This document shows positions 1 through 5,552 of a stretch of DNA of 5,552 nt, one piece after another. The position numbers and the translations under genes are program-made. Under the pieces are notes generated by a model that searched no databases, had not been told where the DNA came from, and worked only from the letters and a program-made list of their open reading frames with translations. Origin of the DNA: Lachnoclostridium sp. UBA1781 (GTDB taxonomy: Bacteria; Bacillota; Clostridia; Lachnospirales; Lachnospiraceae); the NCBI GenBank assembly GCA_002315495.1, contig DCGJ01000133.1:3987-9538 (forward strand), in the 5' to 3' direction. Numbering within the stretch: position 1 is the stretch's first letter; the number at the start of each line of letters is the position of its first letter.

Positions 1-1208
1 GTGGACCAGGCAATCTGCAGGTTATAGCCACCCGTATGGGCGTCGAGGTCCAAAACCTCTCCCGCAAAATACAGCCCCTTCACAAGCTTTGAGCCACAGG
101 TTTTCGGCTGAATATTCTTGACACTGACGCCGCCCTTTGTTACCACGGCCTCGTTGTAGCCACCCATTTCCTTCACTTTCATTGTGATGTTTTTCATCAG
201 ATTCGTAATGATTGCACGCTCTTCTTTGGAAATGTGGCTGCACATTTTATCCTCCGGCAAACCGGACAGTTTTAAAAACAATGGTACAAAGCTGGTCGGA
301 AGCAGGCTCCCAAGCACATTCTTTAGTTGCTTACTCTTTCCGGCCTCCAATTCGCGAAGCACTCTGGCATCGAGCTGCTCCGAAGTCAACGCCGGCTTCA
401 GATCCAGCACGCAGGTGCTTCCGATTAATGCGTTAGACGCCTCTGCCGTCGCGGTCAGAATTACCGGCCCGCTGATGCCCTTATGTGTAAATAACATCTC
501 GCCAAAGGTTCGATACACTTCGTTCTGATTTCGGTCCGTAAAAGTCAGCGACACATTCTTTAATGACAATCCCGCCACCTCCGGATACCAGTTCTCTTCC
601 ATCAGAAGAGATACCAGAGACGGTACCAGTTTTGTCACCTCATGTCCCGTTGCTCTCGCAAATCGATACCCGTCACCCGTGGAACCGGTCGTCGGATAGG
701 ACAGACCGCCCGTAGCAACAATTACCGCATCCGCATGAAGCACGCCTCCGTTCGGAAACATCACACCGCTCACGTGGTCGCCCTCCGTCAGTAGCTGCTT
801 CACTTCGGTCTTCAGACGTACGTTTACATGATATTTCTGAAGCATTCGTTTTAACGCATCTGTTATGTCAAATGCATGGTCCGACGCAGGGAATACCCGA
901 TTCCCCCGTTCCGTCTTTAGTCGACATCCCGCCTCTTCGAAAAAGTCCATAGTTTGGAAATTATCAAAGGACGAAAAGGCGCTGAATAAAAACTTCGGAT
1001 TGTTCATCACATGCTCAAAAAAGCTTTGAAAGTCGCACGCATTTGTCACATTGCCACGGCCCTTTCCGGTGATAAAGATCTTCTTTCCGAGTTTCTCGTT
1101 TTTCTCCAGCAGAGTGACCTTTGCACCACGCTCGGCTGCCGCCACCGCCGCCATCATTCCGGCTGCGCCGCCACCAACTACAAGAACCTGCTTTCGTTCT
1201 TCCGACAT
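1..1208 (-). CDS. HI0933/YhiN-family NAD(P)/FAD-dependent oxidoreductase, 3' end cut by window edge
   Basis: This is a cytosolic flavoprotein of the HI0933/YhiN family (often labelled NAD(P)/FAD-dependent or aminoacetone oxidase family); its physiological substrate is not established. My translation from ATG at 1208 gives 402 open codons running off the left edge. The N-terminus has a Rossmann dinucleotide motif (G12-G-G14-A-A-G17) with an acidic ribose-binding residue, E35, at the end of strand 2. A GKGRGNVTN block lies at residues 48-56, ERGNRVFP at 100-107 and ATGG at 165-168. A THKGISGP block follows mid-protein, and GEVLDLDAHTGGYNLQIAWS stands at the very end of the visible part. The last block is the second FAD-binding signature near the family C-terminus, so only about 10-20 residues are missing. 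The start is fixed by a GGAAGGAG site 5 nt upstream. The GKGRGN block normally has Cys where Gly52 stands here. The gene lies just downstream of the pgsA terminator and has no obvious promoter of its own. Confidence 0.93.
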   Translation of the reverse strand, partial: MSEERKQVLVVGGGAAGMMAAVAAAERGAKVTLLEKNEKLGKKIFITGKGRGNVTNACDFQSFFEHVMNNPKFLFSAFSSFDNFQTMDFFEEAGCRLKTERGNRVFPASDHAFDITDALKRMLQKYHVNVRLKTEVKQLLTEGDHVSGVMFPNGGVLHADAVIVATGGLSYPTTGSTGDGYRFARATGHEVTKLVPSLVSLLMEENWYPEVAGLSLKNVSLTFTDRNQNEVYRTFGEMLFTHKGISGPVILTATAEASNALIGSTCVLDLKPALTSEQLDARVLRELEAGKSKQLKNVLGSLLPTSFVPLFLKLSGLPEDKMCSHISKEERAIITNLMKNITMKVKEMGGYNEAVVTKGGVSVKNIQPKTCGSKLVKGLYFAGEVLDLDAHTGGYNLQIAWS

Positions 1209-1213
1209 ATTGT

Positions 1214-1221
1214 CTCCTTCC
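1214..1221 (-). promoter_or_regulatory. Ribosome binding site of the HI0933-family gene
   Basis: GGAAGGAG on the minus strand lies 5 nt (ACAAT) before ATG at 1208. It is a near-perfect Shine-Dalgarno match and decides the start of the flavoprotein gene. Part of it (GAAGG, 1216-1220) can pair with CCTTC at 1226-1230, a 5-bp stem with a 5-nt loop, so the site may be partly masked in the mRNA. Confidence 0.85.
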
Positions 1222-1245
1222 GAAAGAAGGGCATTTTCCATGCCC
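1216..1245 (-). other. Two overlapping small inverted repeats in the flavoprotein leader
   Basis: On the minus strand, GGGCAT (1240-1245) and ATGCCC (1229-1234) form a 6-bp stem with a 5-nt loop. CCTTC (1226-1230) and GAAGG (1216-1220) form a second 5-bp stem that includes the Shine-Dalgarno core. The two stems share bases 1229-1230, so they cannot both form fully. The pairings are read directly from the sequence. A role in controlling translation is inference, and the stems are short enough to be chance. Confidence 0.4.
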
Positions 1246-1252
1246 ACTTAAT

Positions 1253-1291
1253 AAAAAAGCGGCAGAAAGCAATCATCTGCTTCTCTGCCGC
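1253..1291 (-). terminator. Rho-independent terminator after pgsA
   Basis: The minus strand carries an 8-bp GC-rich stem, GCGGCAGA (1284-1291) with TCTGCCGC (1259-1266). After one bulged G (1283) it is extended by AAGCA (1278-1282) with TGCTT (1267-1271). The loop is GATGAT, and six T's follow at once (1253-1258). It begins 8 nt past the pgsA stop codon and ends the folD-rimO-pgsA unit. The plus strand has no T-run on the other side, so it acts in one direction only. Confidence 0.93.
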
Positions 1292-1299
1292 AGAGCATA

Positions 1300-1872
1300 C
1301 TAGTTCGTATCCTTCAACACCTGACGGTTTCTCCACATGTAATCAACAAGAGACCAAATCGTCAGTACAAGGGCAATCCACATACAGATAATGCCAAGGT
1401 AATAGAAGAATTTAAAGAACATATACTGACGATAATATGCATCGGAGGTTGCCAAAAGGAAGATGCACATTAACATCTGAAATACGGTCTTCGTCTTACC
1501 GATATAGCCGGCTGCAATAACGACACCCTTGTCACTTGCAATCATACGGAAGCCGCTGATAATGAATTCACGAGCCATGATAATGGCTACCACAACAGCC
1601 GGAATCATATGCATCTCAACCAACAGAATCATAGCGGTAATAACCAGAATCTTATCGGCTAACGGATCCATAAATTTACCGAAGGTTGTAACCAGATTCC
1701 ACTTTCTCGCAAGATATCCGTCCAAGAAATCGGAAAAGCAAGCAAGACCGAACACAGCGGTAGCAATAAAGCTGTAGTAAGGAATACGGTCCTCAGCCAT
1801 TAACAGCATAACAAAAATCGGGATCAAAATTACACGAAACAAGGTAATTCTGTTTGGTAGATTCATCTTCAT
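1300..1872 (-). CDS. pgsA: CDP-diacylglycerol--glycerol-3-phosphate 3-phosphatidyltransferase
   Basis: This integral membrane enzyme transfers phosphatidyl from CDP-diacylglycerol to sn-glycerol 3-phosphate, giving phosphatidylglycerol phosphate, the committed step to phosphatidylglycerol and cardiolipin. The 190-residue length is normal for PgsA. The CDP-alcohol phosphatidyltransferase signature is complete: D48-xx-D51-G52-xx-A55-R56-x8-G65-xxx-D69-xxx-D73, whose four aspartates bind metal and drive catalysis. PgsA-type features downstream are NLPNRITLFR at 4-13, A100-R-E102, and GVVIAAGYIGKTKT at 116-129, which separate it from phosphatidylserine and cardiolipin synthases of the same superfamily. 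Hydrophobic stretches at about 14-26, 33-47, 75-99, 130-143 and 155-176 fit a multi-pass protein. ATG at 1872 overlaps the rimO stop as ATGA, which suggests translational coupling. A second in-frame ATG at 1866 (third codon) is an alternative start. A GGAGAGG stretch at 1883-1889 is the likely ribosome binding site. Confidence 0.96.
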   Translation of the reverse strand: MKMNLPNRITLFRVILIPIFVMLLMAEDRIPYYSFIATAVFGLACFSDFLDGYLARKWNLVTTFGKFMDPLADKILVITAMILLVEMHMIPAVVVAIIMAREFIISGFRMIASDKGVVIAAGYIGKTKTVFQMLMCIFLLATSDAYYRQYMFFKFFYYLGIICMWIALVLTIWSLVDYMWRNRQVLKDTN

Positions 1873-3188
1873 TCTTCTACAACCTCTCCAATCAAATCAT
1901 ATTCGGATGCTTCGGTGATTACCACCGGAACAATCTCTCCACTCATTATTTCATATTCCGTCGGGAAATACACATTACCATCCACGTTCGGAGCATCCAT
2001 ATAGGTTCTTCCGACCGTTATGCCCTCCTCCGGAATTCTGCCGTCGACCAAAACATTGAGCACTTGTCCCACCAGACTCTCTCCATGTGCTTTGCTGATT
2101 TTCTGCTGAAGCAGCATAATTTCCTTACGACGCTTTTCTTTGATTCTCTTCGGAATCTGGTCCTTTCGCTTCGCTGCCGGAGTTCCATCCTCCTTCGAGT
2201 AGGCGAATACCCCCAGCCGTTCAAAGCCGACCTGCTCCACGAATTCCTTCAGTTCCTCGAAGTCTTCCTCCGTCTCTCCCGGGAATCCGGTAATTAACGA
2301 GGTACGAAGTGCCACGTCCGGCATGTACTCTCGAATCTTTGCAATGATGGAAAGGAGCTCCTCCTTCGAGGTCCGTCTTCCCATCTCCTTTAACACCTTT
2401 GTGCTTGCGTGTTGAATCGGAAGATCGAGATAATGGCAAATCTTAGGTTCCTTTGCCATCACTTGCAACAGTTCCTCCGTAATCTCCTCCGGATAACAGT
2501 ACATCAGTCGAATTCTTGTAAAGCCCTCGATGGCACAAAGCTTCGTTAACAGCTCCGGCAACATCTTCTTTCCGTAAAGGTCAACGCCGTAAAGCGTGGT
2601 CTCCTGAGCAACGATAACCAGCTCCTTTACCCCCTGCTCTGCCAAATGCTCACAATCCGCCAGTAGATACTCCATCGGAACCGAGCGGAAATTACCGCGC
2701 ACCTTCGGAATGATACAGTAGGTACAGTGCTTGTCGCAGCCTTCCGCAATTTTCAGATAAGACACATACGTTCCCGTGGAAAGCATGCGCTTCGTCTCCG
2801 GTAACGGAAGCCTCTCCAAATCATCCTTAACAACCGCTTCGGAAGCCCCTTCAATTGCTTCCACAATGCGGTCATAAGAGGCCGTTCCTAAAACGACATC
2901 CACCTCGGGCATCTCCGTCGCCATCTCCGATGCATAACGCTCGGCAAGACAGCCGGTGATGACCAGCCGTTTTAACTTCGCACTGTTTTTCAGCTCACCC
3001 AACTCAATGATGGTATTGATACTTTCCTCTTTGGCATCATGAATAAAGCAACAGGTATTAATGACAGCCGCTTCTGCTTCTGTCTCATCGTCCGTGATTT
3101 CATGCCCGGCATCCCGAAGAAGACCAAGCATCACTTCGCTGTCAACCAGATTCTTGTCACAACCAAGAGAAACAAAATAAACCTTCAT
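1869..3188 (-). CDS. rimO: Ribosomal protein S12 methylthiotransferase RimO
   Basis: RimO is a cytosolic radical-SAM enzyme with two Fe-S clusters. It adds a methylthio group to the conserved aspartate (Asp88/89) of ribosomal protein S12. The 439 residues match the family length. The N-terminal UPF0004/MTTase domain (about 1-125) opens with KVYFVSLGCDKNLVDSE and keeps its three cluster cysteines, C10, C46 and C80. The radical-SAM core (about 137-365) has C151-xxx-C155-xx-C158 in EGCDKHCTYCIIP, followed by later family blocks such as LDLPIQH (255-260 area) and TGFPGET (300-306). The C-terminal TRAM-type substrate domain covers roughly 368-439. The SLGCDKNLVDSE start and the short acidic TRAM tail favour RimO over MiaB or MtaB, which modify tRNA. 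The start ATG at 3188 follows a purine-rich GAGGGAAGAGAG stretch. It lies 30 nt after folD with no terminator between, and its TGA overlaps the pgsA ATG. Confidence 0.96.
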   Translation of the reverse strand: MKVYFVSLGCDKNLVDSEVMLGLLRDAGHEITDDETEAEAAVINTCCFIHDAKEESINTIIELGELKNSAKLKRLVITGCLAERYASEMATEMPEVDVVLGTASYDRIVEAIEGASEAVVKDDLERLPLPETKRMLSTGTYVSYLKIAEGCDKHCTYCIIPKVRGNFRSVPMEYLLADCEHLAEQGVKELVIVAQETTLYGVDLYGKKMLPELLTKLCAIEGFTRIRLMYCYPEEITEELLQVMAKEPKICHYLDLPIQHASTKVLKEMGRRTSKEELLSIIAKIREYMPDVALRTSLITGFPGETEEDFEELKEFVEQVGFERLGVFAYSKEDGTPAAKRKDQIPKRIKEKRRKEIMLLQQKISKAHGESLVGQVLNVLVDGRIPEEGITVGRTYMDAPNVDGNVYFPTEYEIMSGEIVPVVITEASEYDLIGEVVEE

Positions 3189-3218
3189 AAACTCTCTTCC
3201 CTCTAAATGCGGAATCTC

Positions 3219-4061
3219 TTACTGAAGCTTAATGCTCTCAACGCAGTTATTCATCAGCATTGCGATGGTCATCGGACCAACGCCGCCCGGAACCGGAGTA
3301 ATCAGGGAAGTATGCGGTTCAACGGATTCGAAATCCACATCACCCATCAGCTTATTATTCTCGTCACGATGAATACCGACATCGATTACCACAGCGCCTT
3401 CCTTCACGTAGTCGGCGGTAATAAACTTCGGCTTTCCGATTGCAACCACAAGGATGTCAGCTCTCTTCGTAACCTCAGCGAGGTCCTTTGTACGGGAATG
3501 ACAGATCGTAACGGTTGCATTCTCACGAAGCAGTAACGTTGCCATCGGCTTACCAACAATGTTGCTGCGGCCGATTACGACACATTCCTTACCGGAAATC
3601 TCCACTCCGCTTCTCTTCAAAAGCTGAATGACACCGGCCGGAGTACAGGATACAAAGCCCGGCTGACCGATGTTCAGATAACCTACGTTCATCGGATGGA
3701 AGCCATCTACGTCCTTTCTCGGATCGATGGCACAGATCACCTTATCCTCATCAATATGCTTCGGAAGCGGAAGCTGAACGAGGATACCGTTTACATCCTT
3801 TCTTCCGTTCAATTCGGAAATGATGTCCAAAAGCTCCTGTTCGGTCGTCTCCTCAGGAAGCTCATACGCAAGGCTCTTCACACCAATATACTCACATGCC
3901 TTTTTCTTGTTATTAACATAAACGGAGGATGCTTTATCGTTACCCACCTGAATAACCGCAAGGCTAATCTCAACTCCCTGCTCCTTTAATGCTGCAACCT
4001 TCTCACGAAGCTCATCTTTGATTTCCGCAGAAATCTTCTTACCATCAATCAACTGGCTCAT
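3219..4061 (-). CDS. folD: Bifunctional methylenetetrahydrofolate dehydrogenase / methenyltetrahydrofolate cyclohydrolase
   Basis: FolD oxidises 5,10-methylene-THF to 5,10-methenyl-THF (normally with NADP+) and hydrolyses it to 10-formyl-THF, supplying one-carbon units for purines and initiator formyl-Met-tRNA. From ATG at 4061 the product is 280 residues, the usual size. Visible active-site elements are Y48-VNN-K52 (the Tyr/Lys pair of the cyclohydrolase site), VQLPLP at 95-100 with Q96, KDVDGFHP at 116-123 with D119, the cofactor-binding loop GRSNIVGKP at 164-172, and PGGVGPMT at 258-265. The frame stays open upstream to an ATG at 4241, but that stretch contains the previous gene's terminator and this gene's promoter. 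The GGAGG 5 nt before 4061 settles the start. It is the first gene of the folD-rimO-pgsA unit. The Q96 and D119 equivalents are intact, so both activities are expected. Confidence 0.97.
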   Translation of the reverse strand: MSQLIDGKKISAEIKDELREKVAALKEQGVEISLAVIQVGNDKASSVYVNNKKKACEYIGVKSLAYELPEETTEQELLDIISELNGRKDVNGILVQLPLPKHIDEDKVICAIDPRKDVDGFHPMNVGYLNIGQPGFVSCTPAGVIQLLKRSGVEISGKECVVIGRSNIVGKPMATLLLRENATVTICHSRTKDLAEVTKRADILVVAIGKPKFITADYVKEGAVVIDVGIHRDENNKLMGDVDFESVEPHTSLITPVPGGVGPMTIAMLMNNCVESIKLQ

Positions 4062-4066
4062 GGCAA

Positions 4067-4071
4067 CCTCC
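4067..4071 (-). promoter_or_regulatory. Ribosome binding site of folD
   Basis: GGAGG lies 5 nt (TTGCC) before the ATG at 4061. It is the only strong Shine-Dalgarno sequence in the leader. It selects the 280-residue FolD reading over the in-frame upstream ATGs at 4079 and 4241. Confidence 0.9.
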
Positions 4072-4103
4072 AAAATCATTTCAATCTTTCTGTGAAGCCT
4101 TCG

Positions 4104-4139
4104 GAAAATGCTCCCCGCCAAACCATTCGGACCATTTTC
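4104..4139 (-). other. Possible stem-loop in the folD 5' leader
   Basis: On the minus strand GAAAATG (4133-4139) is complementary to CATTTTC (4104-4110), a 7-bp stem closing a 22-nt loop, roughly in the middle of the predicted 95-nt leader. It is AU-rich and has no T-run after it, so it is not a terminator. I recognise no known riboswitch or T-box signature here. It may have no function. Confidence 0.25.
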
Positions 4140-4163
4140 GCAGAAAACTCCATAATTGGAAAC

Positions 4164-4192
4164 ATTATAGCAGAACATCCGTCTCTTTTCAA
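4164..4192 (-). promoter_or_regulatory. Sigma-A type promoter of the folD-rimO-pgsA operon
   Basis: On the minus strand the -35 box TTGAAA (4187-4192, five of six consensus bases) is followed by exactly 17 bp and a perfect -10 box TATAAT (4164-4169). TGC just before it gives an extended -10. Transcription should begin near 4157, leaving a leader of about 95 nt before folD. It lies between the upstream terminator and folD, just where a new unit needs it. Confidence 0.9.
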
Positions 4193-4208
4193 TACTTTTA
4201 CCACATAG

Positions 4209-4236
4209 AAAAAGGGCGCCGACACTGTCGACGCCC
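4209..4236 (-). terminator. Rho-independent terminator after the NuoL-like gene
   Basis: The minus strand has a 10-bp stem, GGGCGTCGAC (4227-4236) with GTCGGCGCCC (4214-4223). Nine pairs are Watson-Crick and one is G-U. The loop is the 3-nt AGT, and five T's follow at 4209-4213. It starts 15 nt after the stop of the upstream gene and ends 16 nt before the folD -35 box, so it separates the two transcription units. Confidence 0.92.
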
Positions 4237-4251
4237 CGCATTTGGATGCAA

Positions 4252-5552
4252 TTACATTCGATATAACAGATATACGAGAAGTACCAGTAAGCCGATACTA
4301 AATGCCATCAAACCGTAGGACAAACTTCGGGAAGCCAGATTGAAGGTTTCCGTCAGTACGCTCCAACGTTTGTTGGTGACCTCTACGTAATCCACGTGTT
4401 TCTTCTTGCTTCTGTGGAAGGTCGCATTTGCCACCCTCTGGAAGCCGTTTCTCATATGACCAATGCCGTTAAGAACAGTACCAACCAACGAGGTTGTCGT
4501 GGTTTCGCAAACCGGACGAAGCACGGTCTTACGAAGCGCAATGATTACCATCTCAGTGGAACGGTCAATAAATCCAAGCACAAGCTGTAACAGGTGCAAA
4601 AGGCCAAACAACACCGGTCGATAAAATGAATCCTCGAGGTCCAAAAAGGCCGGCCAGCGATTCACATAAAGCTCCTCTACCACCTGTCCCTTTGCGTCCT
4701 TGACACGCTTACGAACCAGGAACTGTACAACACCGAAATACAGTGTCAGTCCGATTGCAATGGAAATCAGACCACCCTTCAGACATTCCCAGCTGAACAC
4801 ATTCAGGTCTTCCTCCATCGGATGGAACGCACAGAGATCGGCTGCCTTCTTTGCCACCTTGAACATCGTCCATTCCGGAAGGCTACCCATAACGAAAATG
4901 CTGAGTGCCGTTACACCAAGTACAATCTTAAGAGAAAGCGGCAGATAACGTCCCTGCTTCTTCGCGTCCACCTCCTGCACCTTCTTAGAAGGTGACTTCA
5001 CGAACAGGCAGACAAACAGCTTTAACATATAAGCCAGCGTACATCCGCCGGCAATGAGGAACAACACCTCGGTTACCTTAAAGAAGCTGTCTCCCGACAC
5101 TTTATAGCACTCTACAATCGCTTCGTGAAGCATCGTCTTGGAGACATAGCCAGAGAAGCCCGGCACACCGGCAATACCAAGTGCACCAAGAAGATAGACA
5201 ACCATAAACCACGGCTTGTTGCGGCCAAAACCACGAAGCACATTTAAGTCTCTGGATTCCAGATTCTTAACGCAGATACCCGCAAGAATAAAGAGAACCA
5301 GTTTGAATAACGAATGGTTTACCATATGAAGCATGGAGCCTGCTACCGCAAGTCCCTGCTCTTCTTCCATCACACTCATCAAACCACAGCCGGTCAGAAT
5401 AAAACCGATCTGGGAAACGGAGGAGCAGGCAAGCACCTGTTTCATATCGATGGAGAACAGTGCAATCAGTGCGCCGACAAGCATGGTGCAGACAGCAAGG
5501 GTGAGGAGCATTTTGCCCCAGAATTCATCTCCACGGAACATTCTTCCACAGA
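4252..5552 (-). CDS. Proton-conducting membrane subunit, NuoL/MrpA-D (complex I subunit 5) family, 5' end beyond window
   Basis: This polytopic membrane protein belongs to the antiporter-like subunits of complex I, Mrp antiporters and membrane-bound hydrogenases, which move H+ or Na+. Residues are counted here from the Met at 5541. That Met is internal, because the frame stays open to the edge and the family has about 230-270 more N-terminal residues. Family hallmarks are the TM block around DMKQVLACSSVSQIGF (32-47), HMVNHSLFKLVLFILAG (72-88) with H76 and the channel lysine K80, and PGFSGYVSK (127-135) with K135, matching the second conserved lysine. Further hydrophobic segments lie at about 111-127, 156-182, 203-222, 254-275 and 306-325. 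A polar, probably helical stretch of about 80 residues follows, and a last TM at 406-427. This tail resembles NuoL's TM15, lateral helix and TM16, but that is inference. Which complex it belongs to (Nuo, Mrp, Ech/Hyf-like or stand-alone) cannot be told without the upstream genes. Confidence 0.88.
   Translation of the reverse strand, partial: CGRMFRGDEFWGKMLLTLAVCTMLVGALIALFSIDMKQVLACSSVSQIGFILTGCGLMSVMEEEQGLAVAGSMLHMVNHSLFKLVLFILAGICVKNLESRDLNVLRGFGRNKPWFMVVYLLGALGIAGVPGFSGYVSKTMLHEAIVECYKVSGDSFFKVTEVLFLIAGGCTLAYMLKLFVCLFVKSPSKKVQEVDAKKQGRYLPLSLKIVLGVTALSIFVMGSLPEWTMFKVAKKAADLCAFHPMEEDLNVFSWECLKGGLISIAIGLTLYFGVVQFLVRKRVKDAKGQVVEELYVNRWPAFLDLEDSFYRPVLFGLLHLLQLVLGFIDRSTEMVIIALRKTVLRPVCETTTTSLVGTVLNGIGHMRNGFQRVANATFHRSKKKHVDYVEVTNKRWSVLTETFNLASRSLSYGLMAFSIGLLVLLVYLLYRM

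Noticed and set aside
1011..1391. Plus-strand frame of 126 codons over the flavoprotein start and pgsA end
   Set aside because: It crosses the terminator hairpin and two real genes on the other strand, and its translation is low-complexity without family features.
1854..2297. Plus-strand 147-codon open frame opposite rimO
   Set aside because: It is a shadow of the rimO reading frame. It has no ribosome binding site and no recognisable protein, and it lies wholly opposite well-supported coding sequence.
4100..4131. PurR-like operator in the folD leader (two TCCGAA copies)
   Set aside because: PurBoxes pair as inverted CGAA/TTCG elements with a set spacing. Here the copies are direct repeats with no inverted partner.
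4076..4153. A 25-codon leader peptide upstream of folD
   Set aside because: It has no Shine-Dalgarno site, and its ATG lies about 4 nt from the predicted transcription start. Composition shows no run of regulatory codons. It is kept only as part of the leader observation, not as a gene.
4062..4241. N-terminal extension of FolD by 60 codons, from ATG at 4241
   Set aside because: The stretch overlaps the upstream gene's terminator and the folD promoter, has no ribosome binding site at 4241 and resembles no FolD N-terminus. GGAGG marks ATG 4061.
4252..5541. ATG at 5541 as the true start of the NuoL-like gene
   Set aside because: The frame is open from there to the window edge. No convincing ribosome binding site precedes this Met, and conserved family helices expected upstream would be missing. 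It is an internal Met of a gene cut by the window.
1..5552. Mobile element, CRISPR array, phage or defence genes
   Set aside because: All coding space is taken by five housekeeping-type genes in tight order. No transposase or integrase, no repeat-spacer pattern, no terminal repeats and no tRNA were seen.

Overview
The window carries five protein-coding genes, all on the minus strand, so transcription runs from high to low coordinates. The families present, the strong GGAGG-type ribosome binding sites, the textbook sigma-A promoter and the Clostridia-like rimO-pgsA pairing suggest a chromosomal segment of an anaerobic Bacillota, probably of the Clostridia/Lachnospiraceae type. That placement is an inference from gene content and protein style, not from a database match. 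The region looks like ordinary core genome. I see no mobile element, CRISPR array, tRNA or rRNA, and no convincing undescribed system.

Layout in the direction of transcription, from right to left. (1) 4252 to the right edge: the C-terminal two thirds or so of a proton-conducting membrane subunit of the NuoL/MrpA-D/complex I subunit 5 type, with its N-terminus outside the window. An intrinsic terminator at 4209-4236 closes its transcription unit. (2) A consensus promoter at 4164-4192 (TTGAAA, 17 bp, TATAAT with extended TG) starts a new unit with a leader of about 95 nt. (3) That unit is folD (3219-4061), then rimO (1869-3188, 30 nt gap), then pgsA (1300-1872, ATGA overlap with rimO). A strong intrinsic terminator at 1253-1291 closes it. 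(4) Only 44 nt beyond that terminator is the start of a HI0933/YhiN-family FAD-dependent oxidoreductase (1208 to the left edge), which lacks only its last residues. Its short leader holds two overlapping small hairpins, one of which covers the ribosome binding site.

The central operon joins one-carbon folate metabolism (FolD), SAM- and Fe-S-dependent methylthiolation of ribosomal protein S12 (RimO) and the committed step of phosphatidylglycerol synthesis (PgsA). These are housekeeping, growth-linked functions. The folate pool feeds methionine and SAM, so a FolD-RimO link is plausible, but this is an inference. The most notable details are a Cys-to-Gly change in the otherwise typical GKGRCN motif of the flavoprotein, the crowded and apparently promoterless leader of that gene, and the long C-terminal extension of the NuoL-like protein.
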